NCBI GenBank assembly: GCA_019418225.1
Contig: DYCF01000009.1
Coordinates: 1-64,000 of the forward strand
Length of the DNA stretch: 64,000 nucleotides
Direction of reading: 5' to 3'
Origin: Clostridiales bacterium
GTDB lineage: Bacteria; Bacillota; Clostridia; Lachnospirales; Cellulosilyticaceae
A program made the translations under genes and the position numbers. Shown here in pieces: positions 1-8,745 of this stretch; position 1 is the stretch's first letter, and each line of letters begins with the position of its first letter. The notes beneath the pieces were generated by a model. The model did not search any database. It was not told the origin of the DNA and worked only from the letters and a program-made list of their open reading frames with translations.

Positions 1-29
1 TGTAAGTCATTATTAACACTCCTAAGATG

Positions 30-65
30 AAGGCTCTTAACTGTAAAAGGTTAGGAGCTTTTTTG
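30..65 (+). terminator. Rho-independent terminator
   Basis: A 12-bp stem (30-41 with 50-61, two G-U pairs) and 8-nt loop is followed by a run of T. It would end transcription coming from prophage genes left of the window, so the HNH gene that follows probably has its own promoter. Confidence 0.7.
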
Positions 66-131
66 TTTAATATGACATATTGAATATAATATTAAAATAG
101 TTTAGTATATAAATACATATATAAGGACAAC

Positions 132-470
132 ATGAAGAAAATATGCAGTAAATGTGGAAAGACAATCGAATATAACAAAACTTGTACTTGTAGGACAAGC
201 ACTACATATAACAGAAATATTTCACCTGAGAAACGTAAATTTTACTCATCATATGCTTGGCAGAAATTACGCAATAGGAAAGTAAAAGAACATCCTTATT
301 GTGAGAGATGTTGGAGTAAGTGGAAAATCATTACTACTGAAAATTTGCAAGGTCACCATATAAAGTCATTTAAAGATTATCCAGAGTTAAGATTGGATGA
401 AGATAATATTACAGTGCTTTGTAGGGTGTGTAATTTGCAGATTGGTGATAGTAGTGTGGTGGATTGGTAA
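132..470 (+). CDS. HNH endonuclease (phage, packaging-associated)
   Basis: A 112-residue protein with two CxxC pairs near the N-terminus (CSKCGK, CTC), a further CERC pair, the catalytic-type GHHIKS motif near residue 75 and a closing CRVC pair. This is the usual zinc-stabilised HNH fold of small phage nucleases encoded just before the terminase genes. In such phages the HNH protein helps terminase cut the genome (known for HK97 gp74-like proteins; inferred here). It is preceded by a terminator at 30-65 and an AT-rich stretch. The ATG at 132 follows an AGGA sequence. Two accessory genes separate it from terminase, which is slightly unusual. Confidence 0.85.
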   Translation: MKKICSKCGKTIEYNKTCTCRTSTTYNRNISPEKRKFYSSYAWQKLRNRKVKEHPYCERCWSKWKIITTENLQGHHIKSFKDYPELRLDEDNITVLCRVCNLQIGDSSVVDW

Positions 471-498
471 GATTAACTAATAAGTGGGAGAAGGATAT

Positions 499-1269
499 AT
501 GAAGGAAACTAAGAAAAGAAGTATTATTTTAATAATAATAGTTGCAATTATATCATGTAAGTTATTTTTATCAGGTATTAGATTTATTAAAATAAGCATA
601 TTAGAAAAAAGACAAGTAGAAGTTTTTAAGGAAAATGTGAAGAATCATTTAGCGGAGTATAATTTGGAGGTAAAAGGCTTTAATATTGCAATGAAAAATA
701 AGAGAGAAGATCCAATTCTAGGGCATTGTTCACACATCTATATGGATACTGAGGTAGATAGTTCATTTCAAGATTTAGATGAGCAAGAAAAAAAGGAAAT
801 TGTATGTATGTATGAATTAATACATAATGATTATGATAAAGGTATTTATAAAAAAGGAATTGATATTGATGTAGGTACTATGGCACTAATCTGTGATGGT
901 GAAAAATATTATGCTCATATGTATGAGGAGAATACCCAAAATGAGGAGTCAAATTATACGTCGACAATTGATGAAGAATCAAATGAAGTAGCATATACAT
1001 TGACAGCAAATGATGAAGAAAAGGCTTTTGCATGGACAGCAGCAATAGCAGAAGTAAAAAAAAGATTAAAAAGTCCATCTACAGCTAAATTTCCTTTTAG
1101 TTATTATGGACAGGAAATAAATAAAGCAACAGGTAATAAGTTTCAAGTTATTTCATATGTTGATGCAGAGAATGGCTTTGGGGCGAAAATAAGGACTACA
1201 TTCATTGTTGAAATTGAAAAAATAGATGATGAAACATACAACGTAATAGACGTTTTAATAAATGAATAG
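499..1269 (+). CDS. Membrane-anchored protein of unknown function
   Basis: I do not recognise a named family. The start is placed at the ATG at 499 because GGGAGAAGG lies just upstream; an in-frame GTG at 484 would lack this spacing. Residues 7-25 form one hydrophobic segment (IILIIIVAIIS), so the protein is probably anchored with its bulk outside. The last 90 residues (KKRLKSPSTAKFPFSYYG and the stretch after it) look like a domain seen in several Firmicutes lipoproteins and exported proteins, which suggests a surface role. It lies between the HNH gene and terminase, a place where accessory genes are often inserted. Confidence 0.7.
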   Translation: MKETKKRSIILIIIVAIISCKLFLSGIRFIKISILEKRQVEVFKENVKNHLAEYNLEVKGFNIAMKNKREDPILGHCSHIYMDTEVDSSFQDLDEQEKKEIVCMYELIHNDYDKGIYKKGIDIDVGTMALICDGEKYYAHMYEENTQNEESNYTSTIDEESNEVAYTLTANDEEKAFAWTAAIAEVKKRLKSPSTAKFPFSYYGQEINKATGNKFQVISYVDAENGFGAKIRTTFIVEIEKIDDETYNVIDVLINE

Positions 1270-1435
1270 AGTTCTAAAAATATGTAGCCCCCTACTAGTT
1301 GTCTTGAATTAGTCTGACAACTAAAAGACCACGTGCCCCCAACTAGAGATATAAAATGCCTAAAATGAAAATTTTACAATAGAAGTGCTTGTGATTTATG
1401 GCTTAAATAAAGTAAACATAAGGAAGGGTGTTTTA
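1270..1435 (+). promoter_or_regulatory. Repeat-bearing intergenic region before the 1436 gene
   Basis: This gap holds an 11-of-12 direct repeat (GCCCCCTACTAG at 1287-1298, GCCCCCAACTAG at 1335-1346). Between the copies is an 8-bp hairpin (TAGTTGTC 1296-1303 with GACAACTA 1316-1323). The 17-mer at 1341-1357 recurs exactly at 30184-30200. The arrangement suggests an operator or promoter for the following gene, but I cannot assign -35 and -10 boxes confidently. Confidence 0.4.
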
Positions 1436-2209
1436 ATGAAATTAACAGGAATTGAAAAGTTAGATATTCAGATATTATTAGATGTATATAAAATGGAATA
1501 TGAACATGAAGCGAATCCAAGTATAGCTTCACGTAGGGGTGAAAAAGAAATAACCGATTTTAAAAAAGAGTATTTTTTCGCTGTTGATAGACTGGAAAAA
1601 GAAGGTTATTTATTATTTAATGGACAGGCACTTATTAAAGGAGGGTGGATTGATCCAAAGTATCACCATAATATAATAGACATATTTTGGCAAAATGTAA
1701 GAATATCATCAAAAGGTAAAGATGTTATTAAAGAGGCAATTAATATTAATGAAGATATAGAGGAAATGTCAGAGGAAGAGATTAATACTTTAAATAATAG
1801 AATAAGAGAGGGGAAAGTTATGGATTTAGGACGTAGTATTGTAAATAATATAAAGGTGGAAAATGGGGCACAGTTTAATCAACATCAAGGTTCAGGAGAT
1901 ATTAATGCAGTACAAAATAACTCATTGGGAGGAGAAGATATAAAACCAGCAATAGAGAACATATTAGAAGTCATTGGTGAGAGCTCTTTAAGTGATCAAG
2001 AAAAGGAGGATTATCAGGACTTAATTGTTGCTGCTCAAGAACAAACTATGCAAGATAATCCTAAAGTATCATGGATACAAAGAGGAATAAGAAAGTTGGA
2101 AGAGCTAAAGCAAATGATTACAGCAGGTACGCTTGTCGTTGCTAGTGCTGATGGATTTGCTCAAAAAGTTGAAATGGTAATTGAACATTTTACGAAATGT
2201 ATTCAGTAA
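1436..2209 (+). CDS. Accessory protein with GSGDINAVQN linker; possible defence or signalling protein
   Basis: A 257-residue protein. The start is the ATG at 1436, behind AAGGAAGGGTG; a GTG at 1385 in the same frame has no ribosome site. The first 120 residues look like a winged-helix or alpha-beta domain (LDIQILLDVYKMEYEHEA). Then comes a polar stretch, FNQHQGSGDINAVQNNS, and an all-alpha C-terminal domain of about 90 residues. Polar GSGN/GDINxxQN strands joining two domains are common in bacterial effector-associated and abortive-infection proteins, so a prophage defence role is possible, but this is inference only. It has its own upstream repeat region and lies before the terminase genes. 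Confidence 0.6.
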   Translation: MKLTGIEKLDIQILLDVYKMEYEHEANPSIASRRGEKEITDFKKEYFFAVDRLEKEGYLLFNGQALIKGGWIDPKYHHNIIDIFWQNVRISSKGKDVIKEAININEDIEEMSEEEINTLNNRIREGKVMDLGRSIVNNIKVENGAQFNQHQGSGDINAVQNNSLGGEDIKPAIENILEVIGESSLSDQEKEDYQDLIVAAQEQTMQDNPKVSWIQRGIRKLEELKQMITAGTLVVASADGFAQKVEMVIEHFTKCIQ

Positions 2210-2248
2210 TAGTAAAAATATATTATTGAAAGAGAGGAAGGTGATATC

Positions 2249-2719
2249 ATGGCTCGCCCAACAAAGAGCATAACAACAAGAACAGGACATATGAGTAAAG
2301 ATGAGATAGATGCACGAATTGAATATGAAGCAAAACTTAGAGGTGAGTCTGATGATATCAGGCCACCTTCTTTTTTATCTAAAGAACAGGAAGAAAAGTT
2401 TATGGCTATAGTGGATTACCTTAAGCCATCAGGCATATTAGGAAATATAGATGTTTATATTCTAGCTCAGGCAGCTATAAGTATAGATAGAATACAAGAA
2501 TGCGAACGCCACATTAATGAGTTTGGTGTGATTAATAAAGAAGGTAAACCAAGTGCATATTTGAAAGTTAAAGACTCCTATATGAAGGAGTTTTTTAGAT
2601 TGTGCAATGAGTTAAGCTTAAGCCCACAAGCAAGAGCTAAATTTGCCAATATTAATGCAGGTGTGGAGAAAGAACAGCAAGATCCATTACTTAGAATTAT
2701 TCAAGGTGGTGGTAGCTAA
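2249..2719 (+). CDS. terS: Phage terminase small subunit
   Basis: A 156-residue protein immediately before the large terminase. It resembles the P27 family of small terminase subunits: a basic N-terminus (MARPTKSITTRTGHMSKDE), then FLSKEQEEKFMAIVDYLKPSGILGNID-type helices and a final LSLSPQARAKFANI stretch typical of that family. It recognises phage DNA and recruits the large subunit. A strong ribosome site (GAGAGGAAGG) precedes the ATG. Its TAA overlaps the proposed ATA start of terL by one base, the same geometry as the common TAATG coupling. Confidence 0.85.
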   Translation: MARPTKSITTRTGHMSKDEIDARIEYEAKLRGESDDIRPPSFLSKEQEEKFMAIVDYLKPSGILGNIDVYILAQAAISIDRIQECERHINEFGVINKEGKPSAYLKVKDSYMKEFFRLCNELSLSPQARAKFANINAGVEKEQQDPLLRIIQGGGS

Positions 2720-4398
2720 TAGATTATAACAGTTTTAAAGAATCAAAAGCTTATCAGTATGCAGTAGATGTATTAGATAGTAAGTTCCCAACAAATAAAT
2801 ATATAAAAGCGATATGTGAGAAGTTCCTTTATGAGATAGATCATCAAGAGGAGCTTTTTTATTATTTTGATTATGATGTAGCTGACAAGATAATTAATAT
2901 TATGAAGCTGATTAATTTTGCGACTGGAGCAGTAGCGGGCCAATCATTATATGAGGCTTGTGTGGGCTATCAGTATTTCTTCATATTAAATATTTTTTGT
3001 TGGAAGAGAAAGGACAAGCCTGAAAAACGCAGATACGAAGTTTGTTTATTATGGTTGGCACGTAAAAATAGTAAGTCAGTTGGAAGTGCATTGGTAATGA
3101 TTATTCTTATGATACTAGAACCAAAGTACTCAGAGTTTTATTTATGTGCCAATACAAGAGACCAAGCAAAAATTGTTTATGGAGAAACTAAAAAACTTAT
3201 TGAAAGTAGCCCTATTATTAGAGATAAGTTTGATATTAAAAGGGATGTAATTACTTGTAAGCTGAATCAGAACACACTTAAAGCATTATCAAGTGATTTT
3301 AACACTACTGATGGCTTAAGAGTGTCTGCCGCTTGTATAGATGAGGTAGGTGCTGCTAAAGATGGTGGGCTTATCGAATCCATGACCTCAGGTATGCTAT
3401 CAGTACAAAATAGGCTTTTAATATTAATTTCTACCAGTTATCCAAACACGCAAAATCCTTTCCTAGAATGGACAGATTACAGCAAGAAAGTAATTGATGG
3501 TGTGGTTGATGATGAGAAGCTCTTTGCAATGCTCTATAGCCTAGATGAGAAAGATGAAATGGTAGTAGAGAATTTCATGAAGGCCAATCCTTTACAAAGT
3601 ACTTTAGAGGATGGTAGAGAATACCTAGAAAGTGAATATAAAAAAGCACTTGAAATGGGGGGTGCTAAATTAACCTCATTTAAATGTAAGCACCTAAACA
3701 TCTGGCTAGATGGTGATGTTGGAGAGACTTATATCCCAACAGAAGAAGTAAAGAAATGTAGATTACAAGAGCCATTTGATTGGTGTGGTAGAGATGTTTA
3801 TTTAGGCATTGACCTTGCCATGACAACAGATAACTGTGCAGTAGCAATGGTAACAGAAGAAGATGGCAAAGTATATGCGAATGTGTGGGCTTTTGTGCCT
3901 AATGATCGTATAGACGAAAAAACTCGAATAGAGAAGGTTGATTACAGAGCAATGATTAGAAATGGCAATTGCTTTGGGTGTGGTGAAAATGTAGTGGACT
4001 ATGGGTTTATAGAAAATTTTATTTTAGGTTTAGAAGATAAATATGGTGTGAGAATAGTGGGTATAGCTTTTGATAGATATAACTGTTTAAGTACAGCACA
4101 AAAGCTTGAAAATAACGGTTATGAAACTACAGAATTAAAACAACATTCAAGTGTATTACATAGTCCTACAAAGCTACTTGAAGAATTAGTCTTAACGCAG
4201 AAGTTTGGATATGAAAGTAATAGATTGCTAGAAATTAATTTTGCAAATGCAAGATGTTTATATGATACAAATCTTAATAGATATGTAAATAAGAAAAAGT
4301 CTACAGGTAAGATTGATATGGTGGCAGCACTTATTAATGCATTGTATTTACAAGAACAAGAAATGCTACAAGAAGACTTTGTAGTGCAAGTATTTTAG
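2719..4398 (+). CDS. terL: Phage terminase large subunit, apparent ATA start
   Basis: Terminase_1-type packaging ATPase and nuclease. ATPase motifs: WLARKNSKS (Walker A-like) and ACIDEVGA (Walker B with catalytic Glu). Nuclease acidic residues: GIDLAMTT, GIAFDRYN and KIDMVAALINAL. The first conventional start is ATG at 2902, but the reading frame is open and coding-like for 61 codons upstream: DYNSFKESKAYQYAVDVL, then helices joining directly to INIMKLINFATG. That is the normal N-terminus of this family. The only candidate start there is ATA at 2719, about nine bases after AAGGTGGT; no ATG, GTG or TTG exists in that stretch. Either ATA initiates or an ancestral ATG was lost. Confidence 0.85.
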   Translation: MDYNSFKESKAYQYAVDVLDSKFPTNKYIKAICEKFLYEIDHQEELFYYFDYDVADKIINIMKLINFATGAVAGQSLYEACVGYQYFFILNIFCWKRKDKPEKRRYEVCLLWLARKNSKSVGSALVMIILMILEPKYSEFYLCANTRDQAKIVYGETKKLIESSPIIRDKFDIKRDVITCKLNQNTLKALSSDFNTTDGLRVSAACIDEVGAAKDGGLIESMTSGMLSVQNRLLILISTSYPNTQNPFLEWTDYSKKVIDGVVDDEKLFAMLYSLDEKDEMVVENFMKANPLQSTLEDGREYLESEYKKALEMGGAKLTSFKCKHLNIWLDGDVGETYIPTEEVKKCRLQEPFDWCGRDVYLGIDLAMTTDNCAVAMVTEEDGKVYANVWAFVPNDRIDEKTRIEKVDYRAMIRNGNCFGCGENVVDYGFIENFILGLEDKYGVRIVGIAFDRYNCLSTAQKLENNGYETTELKQHSSVLHSPTKLLEELVLTQKFGYESNRLLEINFANARCLYDTNLNRYVNKKKSTGKIDMVAALINALYLQEQEMLQEDFVVQVF

Positions 4399-4413
4399 GA
4401 GAAAGGAGATAAA

Positions 4414-5160
4414 ATGTACAAATTACATCAAGGTGATTGTTTAGAATTAATGGAAGATATTCCTAATGGGAGCATAGATATGATTTTATGCGATTTGCCA
4501 TATGGAACAACAGAATGTAAATGGGATTCAATTATTCCTTTAGACAAGCTATGGGAGCAATATATGCGAATTATTAAGGAGAATGGTGTGGTTGTATTAA
4601 CGTCAGCACAGCCATTTACTACAAAGCTCATTGAAAGCAATAGAAAACATTATAAATATAATTGGTACTGGTTAAAAAATATGGTAACAGGTTTTTGTTT
4701 TGCAAAATATCAACCTATGCGAAAGGTTGAAGATATTTGTGTATTTTATAAAAAGATGCCTAAGTATAATCCACAAGGGTTAGTAGCAATAGAAAATCCT
4801 AAGCCAAAAGTAAGAAAGAAAATGGAGCGTGATGATTGGATTTATAGAGATACATTGAATGGTGAATTTACGCCACAATGGACTAATTATCCTAATAATG
4901 TATTGGAGTTTAAGTCTGAGCGTGGTTATCATCCTACGCAAAAACCAGTTTCATTATTTGAGTATCTGATAAAAACATATACAGATGAGGAAATGGTGGT
5001 ATTAGATAATTGCATGGGATCAGGAACCACAGGTGTGGCTTGTGTAAATACAAACAGACGTTTTATTGGTATGGAGCTAGATGAAAAATATTTTAATATA
5101 GCAAGGCAAAGAATTGAGGAAGCAATCTCTTTAGTCCAAGGTGAAGAAAAATGGGCTTAA
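4414..5160 (+). CDS. Orphan DNA adenine/cytosine-N4 methyltransferase
   Basis: A 248-residue beta-class amino-methyltransferase. The catalytic motif DLPY (ILCDLPYGTTECKWD, near residue 27) comes first and the AdoMet-binding motif DNCMGSGTTGVA comes near the C-terminus. The conserved GYHPTQKPVSLFEYLI stretch precedes the latter. It lies between large terminase and portal with no restriction enzyme nearby, so it probably protects phage DNA or marks packaging rather than forming a restriction system. An AGAAAGGAG ribosome site precedes the ATG. The end overlaps the portal gene by ten bases. The target sequence cannot be read from the protein. Confidence 0.9.
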   Translation: MYKLHQGDCLELMEDIPNGSIDMILCDLPYGTTECKWDSIIPLDKLWEQYMRIIKENGVVVLTSAQPFTTKLIESNRKHYKYNWYWLKNMVTGFCFAKYQPMRKVEDICVFYKKMPKYNPQGLVAIENPKPKVRKKMERDDWIYRDTLNGEFTPQWTNYPNNVLEFKSERGYHPTQKPVSLFEYLIKTYTDEEMVVLDNCMGSGTTGVACVNTNRRFIGMELDEKYFNIARQRIEEAISLVQGEEKWA

Positions 5161-6458
5161 GGGATTTTTTTATTAGGCAAAATAGAGAAATAATACCACA
5201 AGAGCTAGATTTATTATTAGAAGCAGAAGAACAAAAGTCACTTGCAGTAAATAGAGCACAAGCTATCAGTTTGCCTTCTGTGTACGCTAATGTGGAGCTT
5301 ATAGCAAATACTATAGGTAACTTAGAAATCAAGCTATACAAAGAATATGAGGGTAGTGTGGAGGAAGTAAAAGGTGATAAACGAGTAAGCCTTTTAAATG
5401 ATGAGCCAAATGACTTTATGACAGGTGATGAGCTTAAGAAGGCTATGGTGAGAGATTATCTTTTAGAGGGCGCTTGTTATGTTTATATTGAAGGGCAAGG
5501 AATTAAAGCAGAAAGGAAATTACATTATATTCCCACTGATAAGATTAGCTTGTTATTTACACCAGGAGTCATATTGAAACAGGTAACTTTACTTTTAGAA
5601 GGTATACCTTATGATATAAGTCACTTTATGATATGCACTAAGAACAGTATTAATGGTGTAGAAGGCAGAGGAATTGTAGCTGAGTGCAACGATATCCTAA
5701 AACAAGCTCTAGATAATATGGACTATACTACAAGAACTATGAGTAATGGTGGTGTAAAAAGAGGTGTTTTGCAAAGTACAAGGCGACTTACAGCAGATGC
5801 CATTGCAGAGCTTAAGAAGGCATGGAAAAGGCTTTATGAGAAGAATAATGATTGTATTGTTTTGAATGAAGGTATTACATATCATGAGTTACAGCAAACA
5901 GGACAAGAAATGCAGATGATAGAAAGTAAGTCAGCTATTGATGCAGATATATGCAGGCTCTTTAATGTGCCAGTTAATATGTTTGATTCTAGCATACCGA
6001 ATGATGTATGGGATGCCTTTGTAAAGTTAGCGATTATGCCTATTCTTAATAAGTTTGAGAAGGTTTTAAATAAGTGTTTATTAGATACAGAGGAGAAAGA
6101 TAAGTATTACTTTGCATTTGATACGAAGAAACTTAATAAGGGTGATATAGAAAAGCGCTTTAAAGCTTATGAAATAGCTCTTAAGAATGGATTTATGACT
6201 CCTTCTGAGGTACGTTTTGAGGAAGATTTAAATGAGATTGAAACCTTAAACTTTGTAAAGCTTAATCTTGGTGATGTTTTGATGGATATTGCATCAGGAA
6301 GCATCTATACGCCTAATACAAACACCAAAGTTACACAAGATGGTGTGGAAATGAATCAGCCTAATGCTAATGTGGTGCAAAATGCTGCAGATGTGGTTAA
6401 TAAAAACACTAAAAATAATCAGAATGATGCAGATATGCACCAAAATGCACCACAATGA
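5151..6458 (+). CDS. Phage portal protein (HK97 family)
   Basis: A 435-residue portal protein: the dodecameric ring at one capsid vertex through which DNA is packaged and to which the connector attaches. Recognisable stretches are ALPSVYANVELIANTIGNL-like residues 40-58 (here SLPSVYANVELIANTIGNL), LKKAMVRDYLLEGACYVYI and DADICRLFNVPVNMF. The last 50 residues are rich in Asn, Gln and Asp (PNTNTKVTQDGVEMNQPNAN), a disordered tail of the kind often variable among portals. The ATG at 5151 lies inside the end of the methylase gene, implying translational coupling. Length fits the HK97 portal group. Confidence 0.92.
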   Translation: MGLRDFFIRQNREIIPQELDLLLEAEEQKSLAVNRAQAISLPSVYANVELIANTIGNLEIKLYKEYEGSVEEVKGDKRVSLLNDEPNDFMTGDELKKAMVRDYLLEGACYVYIEGQGIKAERKLHYIPTDKISLLFTPGVILKQVTLLLEGIPYDISHFMICTKNSINGVEGRGIVAECNDILKQALDNMDYTTRTMSNGGVKRGVLQSTRRLTADAIAELKKAWKRLYEKNNDCIVLNEGITYHELQQTGQEMQMIESKSAIDADICRLFNVPVNMFDSSIPNDVWDAFVKLAIMPILNKFEKVLNKCLLDTEEKDKYYFAFDTKKLNKGDIEKRFKAYEIALKNGFMTPSEVRFEEDLNEIETLNFVKLNLGDVLMDIASGSIYTPNTNTKVTQDGVEMNQPNANVVQNAADVVNKNTKNNQNDADMHQNAPQ

Positions 6459-6495
6459 TGTAATAAGGTGTGGACATGGTGAAAGGAGGTGAGAA

Positions 6496-7077
6496 ATGAT
6501 GCAAATTGAAGTAAGAAATGATGGCACATTAGAAATAAGTGGTTACGTGAATGCAGTGGATCGTTACTCTAAAGAATTGTACTCAGAAAGAGGAAAGTTT
6601 ATTGAAAAGGTAGAACCACAGGTATTTCAAAGAGCTTTAGACCGAGCAGATAATATTGATATGCTTTTGAATCACGATGTAAGACATAAGTTAGCCAGTA
6701 CAATTAATCAAACACTAGAACTGAGAGAAGATAATATAGGACTATTTGCTAGAGCTACTATTAATGATAAAGATGTGATTGAAGAAGCTAAACAAGGAAA
6801 TCTAAAAGGGTGGTCATTTGGTTTTAGAACTTTAAATGATACTTGGGAAGAGAATGAGCCTATTGCAAAGCGTACTTTAGAGGATATAGAACTGATGGAA
6901 GTATCTTTATTAACGATAGAACCAGCTTATATTGCAACTTCAGTACAAGTAAGGTCAGAAGGTATAGAGCAAAGAAGTAGACCAGATGAACAGGAAGGAG
7001 AGCCTACCTTTAATGAGGCTTATGAGAAGCAGCGACATCTAATAGACGCATGGGTGTGGTTAATGAAAAACAAATAG
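6496..7077 (+). CDS. Prohead protease (HK97 / S78 family)
   Basis: A 193-residue serine protease that trims the capsid scaffold region during maturation. The catalytic histidine is in DMLLNHDVRHKLA (about residue 56) and the serine in LKGWSFGFRT (about residue 104). MEVSLLTIEPAY is the usual third conserved block. Two ATG codons (6496, 6499) follow AAAGGAGGTGAG; either could start the protein. It sits between portal and capsid as expected. The C-terminal 30 residues (RSRPDEQEGEPTFNEAYEK) are probably removed or disordered. Confidence 0.92.
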   Translation: MMQIEVRNDGTLEISGYVNAVDRYSKELYSERGKFIEKVEPQVFQRALDRADNIDMLLNHDVRHKLASTINQTLELREDNIGLFARATINDKDVIEEAKQGNLKGWSFGFRTLNDTWEENEPIAKRTLEDIELMEVSLLTIEPAYIATSVQVRSEGIEQRSRPDEQEGEPTFNEAYEKQRHLIDAWVWLMKNK

Positions 7078-7080
7078 TAT

Positions 7081-7114
7081 GGACTTCATGAAATAAAAAG
7101 TGGAGTCCTTTTAT
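7081..7114 (+). terminator. Terminator-like hairpin before the capsid gene
   Basis: GGACTTCA (7081-7088) pairs with TGGAGTCC (7101-7108), followed by TTTTATT. It lies between protease and capsid, so it may be a partial terminator setting relative expression or a site protecting a processed capsid message. Confidence 0.5.
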
Positions 7115-7149
7115 TATGCCTAAAATTAATGACTAGAAGGGAAGACTAG

Positions 7150-8376
7150 ATGAAATTATTATTAGAGAAAAGAAGTAAACTGATTGAAAAGATTGAAGAA
7201 CTTGTAGGAGCAGTAGAACAAGAAACAAGAGCCTTTACAAGTGATGAGCTAAACAAAGTAAATGAGTATAAAGAAGAGATTAAACAGATTGACGAAACAA
7301 TTAGAGCAAAAGAAGAAGCTAGAAACTTAATGACAACAATTAAGAAATCAGCATCATCTACTGAACCAGTAAAGCAAGTTAAAACTATTTCAGAAGAAAT
7401 TAGAAGTCTTAAAGCAGATGCAGAACTAGAGATTGGCAATAGAGAATTAAGAGATGCAACGCACACATTTTCAAATGAAGCCATTGGATCAAGTAATGCA
7501 CCAACAGAAAATATTAGTAAGACAACTTTTGCAGATTACATTTTAGATAAATTGGCTTATGTATCACCTTTGTATGGAGCAGTAAGACATGAACGCTTTG
7601 GAAATAGCAAGCACCAAATTCCAGTACAAGCCAATAAACTAGGAAAGTTTGTACCTATGCATGAGCTTGCAGAGTATAGCAAACAAACAGCTAATTTTAA
7701 ACCTATTAAATTAGAAGCACATAAGTTTGGTACATTGATTTCATTCTCACAAGAAGCTTTAGAAGATACAGGTTATAACTTGGAAAGTGAATTATTAAGA
7801 CAGTTAGCGGAATCATATAGCATGACTTTAGATGAGTTAATTGTAAAAGGAAATGAAGAGTATGGTGTGCAAGGATTAAATAGCTTTAGTATAGAAGATG
7901 GTGTAAAAGAAGTAACACTACCCACACAATTAACACCTGAAACATTAACAGAACTTTACTTTGCATTACCTATTCGATATAGAAATACAGCAACATGGGT
8001 GATTTCAGACCAAACAGCAAGAGCATTAACTGATATGAAATTTACAGATGGTAAACCTGTATTAGTTACATCTTATAATGGTTCACCAGTAGGCATGCAA
8101 ACAACTATTTTAGGTAGACCAGTTATTATTAATGAACATATTGCAGAGCTAAATGGTACAGGAACAGCTATTTATTTTGGAGATTTAAGTCGTGCCCTTA
8201 TTGTAGGAGAAAGAAAGGCATTATCACTTCAAAAGTCTACAGAGTATGGTTTTGCAAATGATGAGATTGCAATTAAGGCGAATATGAGATTAGATATTAA
8301 AAAAGCATTAGGTGAGGCTATGGTTATTGGAACAGTTTCAGGTGTGAGCAAAACAACTAGGAGTAAAGCAGCTTAA
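7150..8376 (+). CDS. Major capsid protein (HK97 fold) with N-terminal scaffold
   Basis: A 408-residue precursor. Residues 1-100 are a charged coiled coil (KLIEKIEELVGAVEQETRAF, then EYKEEIKQIDETIRAKEEA), the delta-domain scaffold removed by the protease encoded just upstream. The HK97 core follows, with YVSPLYGAVRHERFGNSKHQ, TLISFSQEALEDTGYNLES and a C-terminal INEHIAELNGTGTAIYFGDL block. It assembles the icosahedral head. A strong ribosome site, GAAGGGAAG, and the preceding hairpin at 7081 fit high expression. The gene ends on the same bases at which the connector gene starts. Confidence 0.93.
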   Translation: MKLLLEKRSKLIEKIEELVGAVEQETRAFTSDELNKVNEYKEEIKQIDETIRAKEEARNLMTTIKKSASSTEPVKQVKTISEEIRSLKADAELEIGNRELRDATHTFSNEAIGSSNAPTENISKTTFADYILDKLAYVSPLYGAVRHERFGNSKHQIPVQANKLGKFVPMHELAEYSKQTANFKPIKLEAHKFGTLISFSQEALEDTGYNLESELLRQLAESYSMTLDELIVKGNEEYGVQGLNSFSIEDGVKEVTLPTQLTPETLTELYFALPIRYRNTATWVISDQTARALTDMKFTDGKPVLVTSYNGSPVGMQTTILGRPVIINEHIAELNGTGTAIYFGDLSRALIVGERKALSLQKSTEYGFANDEIAIKANMRLDIKKALGEAMVIGTVSGVSKTTRSKAA

Positions 8377-8669
8377 TGAAATTATCAGAGATTGATGTGC
8401 CTTTTGTGAAGGAGTATTTAAGGCAAGATAGTGATGAGGATGATAAGCTCATTGAAGTTATTTTGGAAGGGGCTAAGGATTATATAGCTAAATATACAGG
8501 GCAGAGCTTAGAGCAGTTAGATGATAGTGAAGATTTAACTATTGCAGTACTTGTATTGGTAGCTGAGTTTTATGATAATAGGACTATTTCTGTTAATGAG
8601 AGGGTTAATTTGAGGATAAATAATATGTTGGAGTCTTTGATTGGGCGGTATAGCATGAATCTGATGTAA
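8376..8669 (+). CDS. Head-tail connector (gp6-like adaptor)
   Basis: A 97-residue all-helical protein: MKLSEIDVPFVKEYLRQDSD, then IEVILEGAKDYIAKYTGQS and a C-terminal VLVLVAEFYDNRTI block. This is the standard pattern of HK97 gp6/SPP1 gp15-type adaptors that dock below the portal. The ATG overlaps the capsid stop codon (TTAATGA), implying coupling. A small membrane-protein gene with its own promoter has been inserted after it, separating it from the next connector. Confidence 0.88.
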   Translation: MKLSEIDVPFVKEYLRQDSDEDDKLIEVILEGAKDYIAKYTGQSLEQLDDSEDLTIAVLVLVAEFYDNRTISVNERVNLRINNMLESLIGRYSMNLM

Positions 8670-8705
8670 AAAATTTAAAATAGCTAAATTAATGCTAATA
8701 GAAAA

Positions 8706-8714
8706 TGCTATACT
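8706..8714 (+). promoter_or_regulatory. Extended -10 promoter for the 8746 gene
   Basis: TGCTATACT forms an extended -10 element 32 bases before the ATG at 8746. No good -35 is visible. A private promoter inside the late operon marks the following gene as an independently expressed insertion (moron). Confidence 0.5.
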
Positions 8715-8745
8715 GTAATAAAGACTAAAAACAGGGGGAAACAAA

